DNA from: Camillea tinctor
Lineage: Eukaryota > Ascomycota > Sordariomycetes > Xylariales > Xylariaceae
Length of the DNA stretch: 64,000 bases
Direction of reading: 5' to 3'
Assembly (NCBI GenBank): GCA_022578605.1
Contig: MU394060.1
Span: forward strand, 797,534-861,533
Under the pieces are notes generated by a model. That model saw only the letters and a program-made list of their open reading frames with translations, was not told the DNA's origin and did not search any database. Numbering within the stretch: position 1 is the first letter of the stretch; each line of letters opens with the position of its first letter. Positions 36,166-48,433 of this stretch are shown here, piece after piece. A program made the position numbers and the translations under genes.

Positions 36166-36997
36166 TTTGTAGGTGTGGTCGGTATCGCAGGTAAGAAAGA
36201 ACGTATTGCCTAAGCTGTGCTGAGAAAAGAAAGGAAGAAAGGAAAGGAGAGGGATACACACTACCTAAATACCTAGAGCTAGGTGACACAGGAATGATTG
36301 AAAATGCATTCGAGGTATGTGCGAGTTCTCTATGTCACGAAGTAGGTACTGAATGCTGAGGTAAGTGGGATTCTAGTGTGCTTTTCTCTTTTCCTTAAGG
36401 GACACTTCCCCTATCGGTTATGAAGTTTCTTTGTTTATACGTATTCATGGTGGCGGAGCTGAAGTTATTAGTATGGCATTAGACCAAGCTGGTAGTTAGA
36501 TATATCATTTCTGATGAAACTAGTAGCTGACAGTAATCTATAGCAGAAAGTCGCAGTAAACGATAGCGGCAAGTCTCGTAGTCTTTGTAGTTCTTTTATT
36601 TTCTCGTAATTCTGTGAATCTTATGGTCCTCATAACTTTAGTTTTTGTAGTTTTTGTGATCAATATCAGTGGTCCCCATTAGGGATGGAATTATCAAGCA
36701 CAACGAACTGTTATGAGAGACCAAGCAAGTGCTTAAATAATTAATACATTATTGTGCGAGGGACCTAGACAGCTACGGATGTCACTGTCACCTATACATA
36801 AAAGCCTTCTTTGTTCCTACCCAACCCCTGACATCGCAGTTGATTCTAGGTTGACTGTGCTACTTATGTCCTTGGACCTGGTCTAGAGTCTGCTTTGTCA
36901 TGTTTGCCGTGTTTGCCTTAATTCTGCCTACAACTAGATGGCCAGTTTATGCAACCTCTCAACTGAAATATGCCGCTCTAGAGCATGTTCACACGAT

Positions 36998-37200
36998 ACT
37001 GGTGATAAACGGAATTTCTACGTTCAATACCGTGATACAAGCCCTCGTTCAAGAGGTCGGGGTATTTATATTGTGGCTTCTTCATTCCTCAGCGACATTT
37101 ATCAGGCTTGATACTAGGTAGGTGTATGGAAGAAAACTCAGAACCTGATTGCCAATGAGCGGATAGGGAAAGAAGTACTTTCCTTGTTTCTATTCAAGTT
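36998..37200 (+). repeat. Diverged dispersed repeat, copy 1
   Basis: CGGAATTTCTACGTTCAATAC, then TTCAAGAGGTCGGGGTAT, then GAAAGAAGTACTTTCCTTGTTTCTATTCA follow the same order as in the copy at 41430-41640. Similarity is roughly three quarters over the best parts, judged by eye. Confidence 0.5.
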
Positions 37201-37560
37201 ATCGGTATATTTTACTCTACAACCTTTACCCGGGGTTGCTCCAAACGTTTCAGCTGAGAAGGTATGAGATCTTCAAAATATTCTTTTAGGAGATATCCGC
37301 CATACCCCACCCCAACTAAACTCTTTCGAGTCACTTGATTTAGTATGAAGAAGGAAATAGTTTTATATCCACTGAAATATGGTCTCCGTTTATCTGCTCT
37401 CCGGGGGAGGAGGATGAAAAGCTTAGCTGGATTGTGATATATACGGCATAGGGCTAGTTAGGAAACCGACCGTCACATGTATGCATGTCAGAAATAACTG
37501 CCCTGCTCTAGGTCTTTATAGTTGTTGTAATTATCTAGATATAAGACGTATTAAACTGGA

Positions 37561-37870
37561 AATGGGGGAAACCCCCATATTATCAACAGCTGTATGAGGC
37601 TGTGAGGGACTAGGGTAGGGACTATAGTCCCTAGTTGACGACACCCAACATTCATACTATTTGGTTATAATGAATGAAACCATTGCCAACTATCAAAGTT
37701 GGCGATGTATTGCCGATAAAACTGAATGAATGACTATTGCCATGGGAATAGATGGATGAGAAACTAAGTCTCTCGTCGACTAAACGTCAGCGACAGAAAG
37801 ACTATACAGCCCTTAGTTGCCTAAGGCAACTAAAGGTCCCTAGTTCCCCTAGTCCCCACAACAGTATCAG
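37561..37870. repeat. Palindrome-rich MITE-like unit
   Basis: It contains ATGGGGGAAACCCCCAT (37563-37579), the perfect 18-base palindrome TAGGGACTATAGTCCCTA (37616-37633), and TTAGTTGCCTAAGGCAACTAA (37813-37833). GAGGGACTAGGG near 37604 pairs with CCCTAGTTCCCCTAGTCCCC near 37838-37857, giving inverted ends about 250 bases apart. This suggests a small foldback or MITE-like element. No coding capacity. Confidence 0.45.
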
Positions 37871-40800
37871 AAATGTATCGACTCAACAAGGATTTCAAAT
37901 TCATATGTAACCCTTTAATATGTCATTATCACGGCAAACTACCTCTTTTGGAGAGACTGACTTCAACCTCACCCTATCATGGTGGAGCAGGTCACTTCCA
38001 ACTATTGTCTTAGGCTGGGAACGAGAAACTCGAGAATCAGGATGCTATGGGACAAAGGTCCATTTTAGAATATAAAAGGATCATAGGCGTCTCGATTCTT
38101 TGGAGATGAAGCTCTTTACCAAATCGACTTAATTTAATAATAGCTGTCTGTTATTTACACATATTACAGAGCTAAGGGTATTATCGTGACAAGAAGGTGT
38201 AGAAGAGATGGAAAATCTAGGTACTAAATCCACGGTAGTGGAGGTGTCTTGTATGCAGAAAGGATACATGCATCGGGTGGCTACAGCTGACATTTTTATT
38301 AGTTAGCTTTTCCTCTTATCTTCTTACACTGTATAGTAAGTAGCTTTCGCTATAGACTGATAATAAACTCCTGTCTACTTGCTTATACTCAGCTTGAGCT
38401 CAGCACTGGTGACAGATCTGGTACCCCATACGTAATGTCTTTATACACATGTTGTTAGGGATAAAATAGGTGTACATGACGAGAATATAGCGACTCGTGT
38501 GCGTGTTTATGTAAATCTAATACAAAGTTTCGGCAACAGATCATGGGTTTCTGAGGTTAGTTTATTGTCTCGGACACAATTGTCGTAGGAGTGTAGAAAG
38601 ACGGTAGTTACCTCATGAACCTTAGAAGGATTTGGGGGAATTGTATGATCAACAAAGCTGCACCGAGCAGGGTAGAAGTACGCGGAAGACTAGATGAACT
38701 CGGGCAGAATGACCGGCCAATTGCAGACGGCGCTTTGTCAATTAAACGGTCCAAAGTTTTTGATTTTGAAGGATGCTGGTCTCCCATGCTTTGCTCTAAT
38801 GGGGTCTTGAAATGGGATAATAAGTTACGGTCATACCGTATGATCACTCCGAGAGACTGTAAGTAGCAGGTAACCCCCTTTCCGAGTTTTTTCCAACAGA
38901 TTTATTTCTGCCCAAGCTACTTGCAAGTGCCAAACTAACTAAAGATTCTCGTAGTTGCACCATATCACATAATTATGTGAAGTAACGAAATGCCTGAGTT
39001 ACCAACGGGTATTGTGTCAAGAATGGTCTTAATAGACAAGAAGGTATAGAGATAAGGCTTTGCTAATAGAATATGTACGGGGCTCTGCTATGGTAATATG
39101 TAATAGAAGTAAGTCTCTAGCCTATATTACTTAAAATGTGTGCAGGTTGATAGTCCGGTAGGGGTGCAGTGTGGTGGCGATTTCTCGAGGTTTATCTTAG
39201 AAATCTCCTCGTTTTTTTTAAGTACGATTAAAATGAGTGCTATTTTGTTGAAGAGCTTCTCTATGTTCTCGCTTTCGCGAGGCCATAACACGATATATAT
39301 TACTTGATATTCTCATCGTACGAGAAGCGCTCACACCTTTATATCACTCTTTTTCCCGATGGTTTTACTTATCCGCACCCTGTCTGAGCCATAATGAGCC
39401 ATATATATGATCACCGGAATCCTAAATAGCCAATTGCTGCATATCAACCAAGCCGGAGGCCTTCCAAGATGGTGTCATTGGGTTGATTCATGTTGATAAG
39501 TAGTTGTGTGCCATTGCCGATCTGCAGTTTTAGGGGCGTATTGAAGCGTGATTATAATCAGAGTAGATCTTACCGGACAAGTATAAGTTCCCGGATCCGT
39601 GAGACATGAAGACGCTGCGGGCTTGGTATATGGTGAGATCACTACATGTTAGTGACATGGAATGGAACGGTTCCAAATAGATCGCGAGATCACCACGCTC
39701 GGGATTGATCTAGCTTGTACCACATACGTCGGGCATGCCCAACTTGGATGCAGTTTGCGTGACTATTGACTGCTCTTATGGCTCAGGGCTATGTAATGAT
39801 ACCCAGATACAATACAACTCTACATCTGGTATGAATATCAATCCATAACGAATTTTAGCCCCCATCCTTTGTAAGCTAATGAACGGGGCTGATCTAGGGA
39901 CAGTTATCCAATAAAAAAATACGTCGGTTGAGAGCTTGGGGGCCAGAACGCATTAGTTTGATTTCCATGTATATGATTGGTGGGTGTGGTAGCACTCGGA
40001 AAGTCCTAGAGACACGAGTCCTACGTTAACTTCTGCATTCCCACGCCCGACAGCCAATTGTAACTATCGCGAAGTCTTCTGGAACCTCGTGCTACTGTAG
40101 TGTTGCCCATGTGATGACGCCTGGTACTTACACGACGGACTGGTACCGCAGGGGCTCCTATGTAATAAAGGCTATTGTCTTACGTTTATGCCGGAGACTG
40201 ACTTGTAGGTGCCTTTGCTGGGCCAATATATATATCTTCTGAGAATTTCTCCCCTTCGGCATGTTGATGTTTTGGACGAAATGTTGAATTGCTTTTCCAC
40301 ACTTGTCCGACAAGTCTGGAAGATAAAAGACGCCAGTCGCCTACATCTTGGAGTCCGAATAATGTTCTCTATCAGCTAAGTTATTTTTCCCGTTGTTCAA
40401 TAGCTGCTATCTTGAAGATACAATGGCTTTTCACACATTTTCTTCCTACTCTCAGGCTCATCAATAGCTTCAGATGAAATAAAATTTCCTCATTTCTATT
40501 CATTCATCTGATTCTGGTCTCTCCTGTGTCTTTATTCAGCACTTTGTGAGGGTCGACTTTTCCTCTGGGGATTTATCTCGTCTTGCTTTACCTAATCATA
40601 TTTGCTATATTTCTTCTACTATCAAGTTATCATACACTCCAATGGCCAAGTTGGTCTTCTATTTAGGTGTTGATACCGATCTACTCCTTTATATCTGTTT
40701 TGATCCGGAAAGATGCTCCAAAATCAACGATATAAAATCGAATATCAACTACTCCGAACCTCGTACCATCGCAGATATCGCTATACTACACCACGTGATG

Positions 40801-41429
40801 GGTACTATTCAACGGAAGCCGGCGAAATGAGGCTCCCCGATACAGCCTTGGTCTAGACGTTATCTAACATGGATAACAGTCTGACAGGAGGCTGCTCTCA
40901 CGAAGGGCAATGTTCGAGCCTGCTTACTCATAATCCTTCAGACCTACAGGTTGTGAGGTTGATATCCAAAGATACATGCTGGTGAGGGGCATCATTGGCG
41001 ATCAAGGAAAGTGAGGCAGCCTACATACGAATTATGCAAGCCATGTGTAGTGGTCACTTCATCACACCGCTACTTCCGATACCACATGTGAAGCTACGTT
41101 TCCCATGCTATTCGGCCACGCAGCTCTTTTGTATTTGAAAGCATCAATTCTCGACAGCGATCGACACTCTTTCACCGAAATCACCCAAGTCGGGCGTCGA
41201 CAACAGTTACTTGGTGGTAGCACGGCATTTGGGTCTAGGGCAAGTTTGGGCTGATGAAATATGTCATTGGTCACAACGGATTCCTTCGGCTCTAGCACAT
41301 AGACCATTATCTCTGCCTTGCCAGCCAGCCTGCTTGACTTCTGCCTAGAAGGTCCGATCAATGCAACCATCCGGAAAGATATGCCTCGCCGGAGTTTATG
41401 GACCGGTCGTAAAATACCCTTTGGATACT

Positions 41430-41640
41430 GTTCCTAGCCGGAATCTATACGTTCAATACGGTCGATATAAACGCTTTTTCAAGAGACTCGGGTATGTTCA
41501 GCCCCTATAACAATGATTTCCCAGGGATCGGAACCTAAGGGTAGGACAATAGAAGCATCGCCTAGTTCTATTTGGACATGGATACAATAAAGGGGAAAAA
41601 GAAATTGTTTCTTCATTTTTATTCAGGCATTCGCTATGCC
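41430..41640 (+). repeat. Diverged dispersed repeat, copy 2
   Basis: CCGGAATCTATACGTTCAATACG, then TTCAAGAGACTCGGGTAT, then AAATTGTTTCTTCATTTTTATTCA parallel the copy at 36998-37200. A further trace is seen near 40470-40520. Confidence 0.5.
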
Positions 41641-42782
41641 ATATCTTGCAAGTGCGATATAGCGATGTGAGCGAAGGATGGCGATTTTATATCCACAAGA
41701 GCCAATATTTCCTCATTATGTCGAATCAAGCGATTCGAACCCTTACAGACAAGCATAAGGTAAAGCTACCGCAATGTTTGACTATAGCCATTTGTGGAAA
41801 TATTGTGTTCCCTTCGCAAGTAAGCTAAATCTATATGACCAAGCTAGATTTGAAAGCGCGCGACGCAAGTATATTCTGCCATCATTGTCGCTATAGTACG
41901 TTAGCTCCGGGGGCTATTCGTCGTAGCAAAGGAATCTAGTAGTTTGCATACACAGATAGTTACCTAATATCAATAAATCGAAATTCTTCTACTACTTCTA
42001 CATATTTAATTGTACCCTCCCAGGATTTGGTGTTTAAGTTTGACTCTCTTCCACATGGGCCTAAATCATCACTCGAGACGAGGGACATCAGAGACCATCA
42101 TATTTCGACTCAACTTTGTAGGTATGAAGACTCCGTTTCAAAGGAATTGTCTTAGTGATGTCTTGGATACATCACTCTCCACCCCTACCAATTGCTGATT
42201 AACAGAGGCATCTTCTATTAATGCATGTAAGACTGTAGCTGTGCTACTCTATACCATTGTGGTCGCTATAATCGTAGCAAATTAATGCGTATTTCATACG
42301 TTACAACGACCTACCTAGGTAACTGACTAGGCGGACATAAGCTTCTTACTCGCTCCGTTCATCATATGCCACTACAAAAAAGGCCACCCAGTTACGATGC
42401 CGATGTTAACTAGCAACACACCAGCGGGGGGTTTCAATACATCCTTATTCCTTTCACTGTTTCCTAACGATTGGATACCAACACAGATCACACTTGCCAA
42501 GATACCCATGTCTCCTTTAGTTGAGGCTCAAGTAAGAATAGATCATGACGAGACAGACCTCTTTAAATGGCGATGACGCTACCTAGTATTATCCTTAGCT
42601 CATGACCATCAGAATCCTTATAAATCCCTCTATTCCCGCCAGGCACTTAAGTCATCCGTTTTTTAACCATTCACTTAGGTGCCTGCAACCACCACCTTGA
42701 TAAAAGAATCTATTTCATATTTTGACGTTATCGTGCCACCTTCGGTGGCCTTTTGTACTTGACTATATCACCAATAACAAAC

Positions 42783-43124
42783 ATGGACTCCGGATCCACC
42801 AATACAGTATACAATGGGTATGTGCCTAACCATGGTAGCCGGACCTCGAACGAGATGAAATATCTCCAAAATACTAGCTTACTAATATTGATTGGTTACA
42901 GGAAAACCCCCGAGAAGTGCCAACATTATTACTCAACAAACCCTCCTACAGCCCATCACACAGATTCTGAAAGCCTACGAAAGCACCGATTATCCGCCTT
43001 TAACCAAAGCTCTTCCAGCACGTTATTACCCTCAACCTCGAGTCCATCCGATATCCAAAAGTCCCACAATGCCAAGATCAATAGCGAAATGACCGTCATA
43101 CTGGCACGTTTAAACCAGCAATAG
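42783..43124 (+). CDS. Possible small two-exon gene, 85 residues
   Basis: ATG at 42783 has good context (ACAAACATGG). Exon 1 is 42783-42817. The intron is 42818-42901, with GTATGT donor, TTACTAAT branch and TTACAG acceptor. Exon 2 is 42902-43124, ending at TAG. The 84-base intron is a multiple of three, so the frame is open with or without splicing. The product begins MDSGSTNTVYNGKTPEK, has a Ser/Thr-rich middle and ends ARLNQQ. A second frame across exon 2 is also open for about 60 codons, so the coding frame is not certain. No domain, signal peptide or membrane segment is visible. The textbook intron signals are the main reason to list it. Confidence 0.4.
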   Translation: MDSGSTNTVYNGYVPNHGSRTSNEMKYLQNTSLLILIGYRKTPEKCQHYYSTNPPTAHHTDSESLRKHRLSAFNQSSSSTLLPSTSSPSDIQKSHNAKINSEMTVILARLNQQ

Positions 43125-45970
43125 GCACCATTTTTGGGCCTTAAGTGAGTTCAAAACGAACTCTGCCTATAAATAATATAACCTACCACATATGTCAGTA
43201 TTTTCCTCTCGTGATATTTCTATATTATTCCAGGGTATACGGAACTAACTAGTATCAAGTAAATGCAAAACCCTCATAATACCTACGAACCTCACTTACC
43301 CCCTTTTTGCACCGATGCTTTATATACAAATACGACGATGGCTGGGCCAGAGTCGGTATAGTCGCGAAATGGAAGATCATGGATACTTATGTCTATTTAA
43401 GGGCCAAGGGACCTCAGTTTATTACCCCTCATAATGTTACTGGTTATATAAGATTTCTTTCATTCGGTGTTTAACTAAGCGATTACATGGCCGTGGCCAA
43501 TGGATCCATAACTGGGATTGACCAATAATATACCACACTCTCAGTTTTTTTCTCATTCTTATAGATAACAGTGTATGGAATCTGGGGATAAGATCAGAAC
43601 CCCGAGCCACCTTTGTTGCCTAATTCTGCCGGCATGATGACCATTAAATTAGCTCACGTCGGTCGTCCTCATTATTCCTTCGAAGTTCCCTTAGTCACCA
43701 TATATTATATCTGAATCTTGAATTCTTAGGGTTACGCGGAAGAAGCATGCTGCTGTAACGCTGAGGATACACTTATTAATTACACTTTGTTTTGCTATTA
43801 TAAAAAGCCTGGCTGAATAGCGAGACTTATAGACTCGGGTAGCTCGGAGCAGGTAATCATCAAAAAAAAAAGTCTACATGAATACTAGATAGGTATGCAC
43901 TAGAGTCTGTTCTCCCGCTTCCCTCCCACCATAAATTTCGTGTTTAAAACCCCTCTTTTATTTCAGATTCCCACTCTCAAAGCTCTAGATCTTGTTTTCC
44001 CACTCGGGCCTGACACTCAAAATAGAACTCCATGATTTATGCCAATATCGCAGCTGATTGAGCTACGAGACCAGCCACACCAATTACTATTAGATTACCT
44101 CGTTTATTATTTCACAATCAAGCGTTTCAACAAACATCGCAACGTCAATAGATACCTGTGGCGTGTAGAAGATCTGAGCATGCTTGTGTAGTTATGGTGA
44201 CTTTCTCCTTTCTCCTCTTTCACCTGGCTTCTCCCCGCTTCGATACCCTGCATTCTACAATCCCCACTAGATTCGCCAGAATTGTATGCACACTATGAAG
44301 CCCTTTTTACCATTTCTATGTGAAAATGGTAAAGATGACACTCGCCCCCTCCTCCACAAAAAAATTTAGAAAAAGAAAAGAAAAGGAGAAAGACAGAGAA
44401 GCTGGTCTGTGATTAGCTGATAGCTTCATATGCACCGACCTAGCGAGAAGAGCTGTGCCCCCTGAATGCATTGCCATTCCTGTGGGGTTTGCGGGGTATA
44501 TATGGAAGGGACATTGAAAAGCCATCAGACGTGCACTAGTTACTGCTGTGTACTGAAGTAATAAACAGCCAAGCATCTTCGTATTTATTGCTCTAAGTAT
44601 TATAAGCCATTCTCCTTGTACGACTTGGAGCATCTCATAGTAGACTATACAGGTTTTTTGCCCTACAGGATTGAACATTTCCTTAGGGGTTTAATCAAGC
44701 AAGTAGCCTAGGTAGATGACAATGCAGAAGTTATATATAGGTAGTTATAGATACACATTACGATGAGTGGTGGGCGTTTCTGATCAGAGTACAGAATATA
44801 AACTACCGGGCCGTAGTGGGGCCGGACCCCTTATTCCAATGCCGACTCGGACATCCGATCACGCCACCACAAACAAGTACTACCGACCCCTCCTCCTTAA
44901 CCAACTTACCTAGGTGAGTAATTATCAAGATTCGTGTAAATTATCACTCGCTAGAAGCAACTATTCTCTCCCGAGACACGCAGATCAGCTCGCCTCATTT
45001 TATGTTTGACGTAACTAGTGTATGGCCAAGCAAAAAGACCAGCAATCGTGTTGGCGCATAGAATAGAACTACGAAGGGCACAAAAGGAAACTAATACGTC
45101 TTTTAACAATGCTAATGGTTGAGTACAGAATACATACGACATGCTTCGCAGCATAAAACTACTTTTAAGGAGAGAAGAGGGGCTTACGTTGTACGATCTA
45201 CCGACGGTGATCCATCCGATGGTCTGGGTCGTAATACGTATCCGCAAGATGGTATCTCGATTGGGGTAAACGAACCTAGCAGCGATAGGATCACCCAATG
45301 CTACGCTTCCAGTCTTTCCAATTTTCCATTCCCCCTTTCCCTCTTAAGGTTGCAAAATGGCCTCTTAGCTGCGGAGGGTATGTGCGGGGGGGAGGGAGGG
45401 GGGGGTGTCGGTGAGGTGTGTTACCGTAGAAAAGGGGCCACCTAATGAGGGAATAGAAGCAAAAAAACAACGATGTAACCTTGAATAGCGTTACACGAAC
45501 CGGAGGGATTACTATAGCTATTAGTTAAGTATCTATCTATACTTGCCGAGAGGGGGGAGCGTAGGAAGCACCCACCTCGATTATCTATGGTGTTAAAATC
45601 GAGGCCCCCCCCTATACGGATATCGCAGGATGAGAGCCTACTATGGAAGCCAATGCATCGGATCGTCGTATTATATGAGCCAGCATCAAGCGTTAAGCTT
45701 ACGGCAATATATGGACGAGGTGGGATCGAACCCGCGAGTCGAGAAGACGCTTCGCGCGAATATGCCATCAACTGCGCATGGCTGATCGCTAGGGGTTGAC
45801 GTAACCCCCCCCCCCCCATGTGTGGTATGTGGACCATCACTTCGGCATCCCGTATAAAAGCCCGACCCTCTGCCACGAGCATCCCGATACTCTCCCAACT
45901 ATCCATCTCAGTCCATCGCACGACCACCGCACTCCCATACCTGCGCTCCAGAAACCAGCACACTCCCGCC
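43125..45970. other. Intergenic, no gene supported
   Basis: No coding region is supported. It holds an A run near 43862-43870, a G-rich block near 45388-45412, a tRNA-like 3' end on the minus strand at about 45712-45740, and a C run at 45805-45817 shortly before the hydrolase promoter. Confidence 0.45.
45712..45740 (-). pseudogene. tRNA-like 3' end (T arm plus acceptor strand), probable relic
   Basis: On the minus strand the sequence reads CGCGGGTTCGATCCCACC followed by TCGTCCA, which has the invariant TTCGA of a T loop and an acceptor 3' strand. A D-arm-like GCGCAGTTGATGGC lies upstream. I could not find the complementary 5' acceptor strand or a proper anticodon stem, so it is not a working tRNA as read. 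Confidence 0.3.
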
Positions 45971-47051
45971 ATGTCCCAGCCCAAGCCCGCCATCGTGATC
46001 GTAACCGGCGCGTGGCACCTGCCGCCGTCGTGGGACAAAGTCTCCTCGCGCCTGCGCGCGGGGGGGTACGCGGTGCGCGTGCCGCGGCTGCTCAGCGTGT
46101 GCGGGCCCGAGCCGGTGGACCACACGTGGCGCGTGGACGCGGCGGTGGTGCGCGACGCGGCGATGCCGTTCGTCGCGCAGGGCCGCGAGGTGGTGCTGGT
46201 GGGGCACTCGTACGGCGGGGTCGTGGCCATGGTGGCGGCGGAGGGGCTCACGGTGGCCGACCGCGCGGCGCGGGGCCTGAAGGGCGGCGTCAAGGCGATA
46301 CTGTTTGTGTGCGCGCTGCTGATGACGGAGCGCGGCGTCTCGACCATGGAGGCCAAGGGCGGGTATGCGGATTGGATGGCGCCGGGGCAGCCGGTGTTTC
46401 AGGGGGTTCGTTCTTTTCCCCTTTCCTCTGTTTTCCTCCCCCCCCCTTTTTTTTTCTCTTCATAATATTGCTTTCATGTGATAGAGAGTTCGAGGAGTTG
46501 ATATAACTAACCTATGAGCTTTTAACACCGCCCCCCTTTTTTTCTTAGATTTCATACTCTTTCCCCGTCGTGCCCGGAAAAGAGCCTTTCTACAACGATC
46601 TGCCTCCCGAGGAGGCTGAGTACTGGATCGGGAAGCTCCAGCGGCAGTCGCAGCGGGCGATGGAAGAGCCGCTTCCCATCTGTCTCAAAGACATCAATGT
46701 CTCGATGACGTATCTATTCTGCGAAGCCGACCAGTCGATACCGATCGAGGACCAGAGGCGTTTGGTAGCAGGAGTCCCGGGGATGAAGACCGAGGTCAGT
46801 AATTCCCGTGCCGTCTATTTCCTTCCCCCTTTTGGCTTGTCCCAGGAGTCGAACTTGCCTATCATGGCTAAGCGCATGGGTTTGGACTCCTGAAGAGCAA
46901 CATTACCCAAAATGGCAATTACTGACTCCCAATATTACAGTGGTGCAGCGCAGCTCATAGCCCCTTTTTGAGCCAGCCGGATTTTACTACGGATGTGATT
47001 AAGAAGGTCGCGGAGGAAGAAGTTGGTCTATTCGAGAAATCCTCCGCATAG
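45971..47051 (+). CDS. Alpha/beta hydrolase (esterase-like), very GC-rich first exon
   Basis: Three exons: 45971-46405, 46549-46794 and 46941-47051, all phase 0, give 263 residues. Borders are GTTCGT...CTTAG and GTCAGT...TTACAG. The fold is the small alpha/beta hydrolase type. Strand 1 is IVIVTGAWH, with an HG-like oxyanion region. The nucleophile elbow is GHSYGG with Ser80. The acid is Asp206 in FCEADQSIP. The catalytic His233 is in CSAAHSPF, followed by the usual C-terminal helix. The triad is complete and the length is normal for the salicylate-binding/methylketone-synthase and EstC-like groups, which cleave small esters. There is no signal peptide, so it is probably cytosolic. Exon 1 has extreme G+C at third codon positions, unlike the A+T-rich flanks. 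Substrate is unknown. Confidence 0.88.
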
Positions 47052-48433
47052 GTATAGGTCTGTTCTTCTTCTGGACTGGACGGAGCCGGTAGGTCTACTT
47101 ATTATTTCTATTATAAAAGATTAGATATTACAGCTACTCGTATTTGGGCTGAGTAATATGCCCCAATGTTCATAGGTGATGTGGGTTAAAGGATAGGCCA
47201 AAGGGTTAGGTAACCATCGATTTTAGTAATACATAAGTCCTAGATTGTATAAAATTACCACGATTATTGCCATCATATTGTTCAAGTACCGGGGAAAATG
47301 GGGGTCGATTCTGCAATGCAAGTCAACCGTTACCGCATGATCCAATCCCGGGAGTAGATAGATCCTGAAGCACCTTACTTAACCAACACTACTCCCAGTC
47401 TAAGAAAAAAACATAGGGGCTTTCGATTTCTGTATAGCGAGTTGATGAGTTAGCTTTATTCCAACCCCTTAAAAAGGAAAACCTTAGCCGCGATATGCGT
47501 CTGTCTTCCCACACTATCAAGTCACCCTCTTTCTTCTCCTAATATTCATTCTAATTCCTACTCAAGCGTTTCTATCATTACTTAGCAGTAGGAAAATATT
47601 ACCCCTAAAGTTACACGGGCTATAATTGGGTAACATACCCTAGTAAACTGTAACTATGTATATCAAGGTAAAACGAACCTAACTATCAATCCAGACTTAT
47701 TCATTTCTGCCTACCTCTACTAAAGTACTCGCTCAAAACACAAGAAAACAATAACAAATCTGAATTGACTTTACCTCCCATGAGCCGAGCTTCTCCTCTT
47801 TCTCTCTCATCATACTTAGCACATGTACCTCTCACCTCATTACGCGATATCAAAACCCCTTCTTAAAGGACATCGAAAAGTTCATGACGGGAGATGCGAG
47901 AGTAGCTTGATGTTTACGAACCACAACAGTTTACATAGAAAGTATTTTCCAATATTTCCATTTCGCCCTCTTTCTCTCCTCGAGAGATGAAAAGGCCAGT
48001 AAAACGCATATAGTCTGAATTAAGAAAGATATTGAAGAAAAACAAGAAGTTAAACGGTGGCCCCTCCCCCCTTTCTCTCTTTCGGTTCCTTCCACCAAAG
48101 CTCTAGAGTCTAAAGGGGGAGGGGCCGGATATCCATAGGTAATAAGAGAAAAAAAAAACCGAATATCGAAGAAAAACATATATCTGCTTAAAATAGAACA
48201 ATCATCCAAGAGAGCTGAATTTGACTTGACTTGCCCCCTGGCCTACCCCCAGCTACCCTTTTTTTTTCAATTCCTAAATCATGACATATCGCCTGTCACC
48301 ACCATCTTCTATTTCGTTTTCTGTCTCTTGCTCCTTCTTTCCCAGACTTCACCTCAAATGTGTTCCATAGAATGAATAGTATGTCATTTGCTCGTCATAG
48401 AGGGCCCATCTTCGCTCATGTCTATAGTATATA
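47052..48433. other. Intergenic, nothing recognised
   Basis: Convergent 3' ends of the hydrolase and the Rho1 GEF. The sequence is A+T-rich with TC-rich tracts near 47970-48090 and a T run near 48259-48268. No gene seen. Confidence 0.5.

Larger units (their letters stand above)
36166..42782. other. Gene-poor region with degraded repeats and palindromes
   Basis: About 6.6 kb without a supportable gene. Short frames exist but lack protein-like composition. Diverged copies of one repeat occur at about 36998-37200, near 40470-40520 and at 41430-41640, and a palindrome-rich unit lies at 37561-37870. Differences between copies are often C/T or G/A, which fits RIP-worn transposon remains. Confidence 0.5.

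Noticed and set aside
45442..46356. Long minus-strand open frame (304 codons) opposite the hydrolase
   Set aside because: It is the antisense shadow of the very GC-rich hydrolase exon; the plus frame has a complete catalytic triad and in-phase introns.
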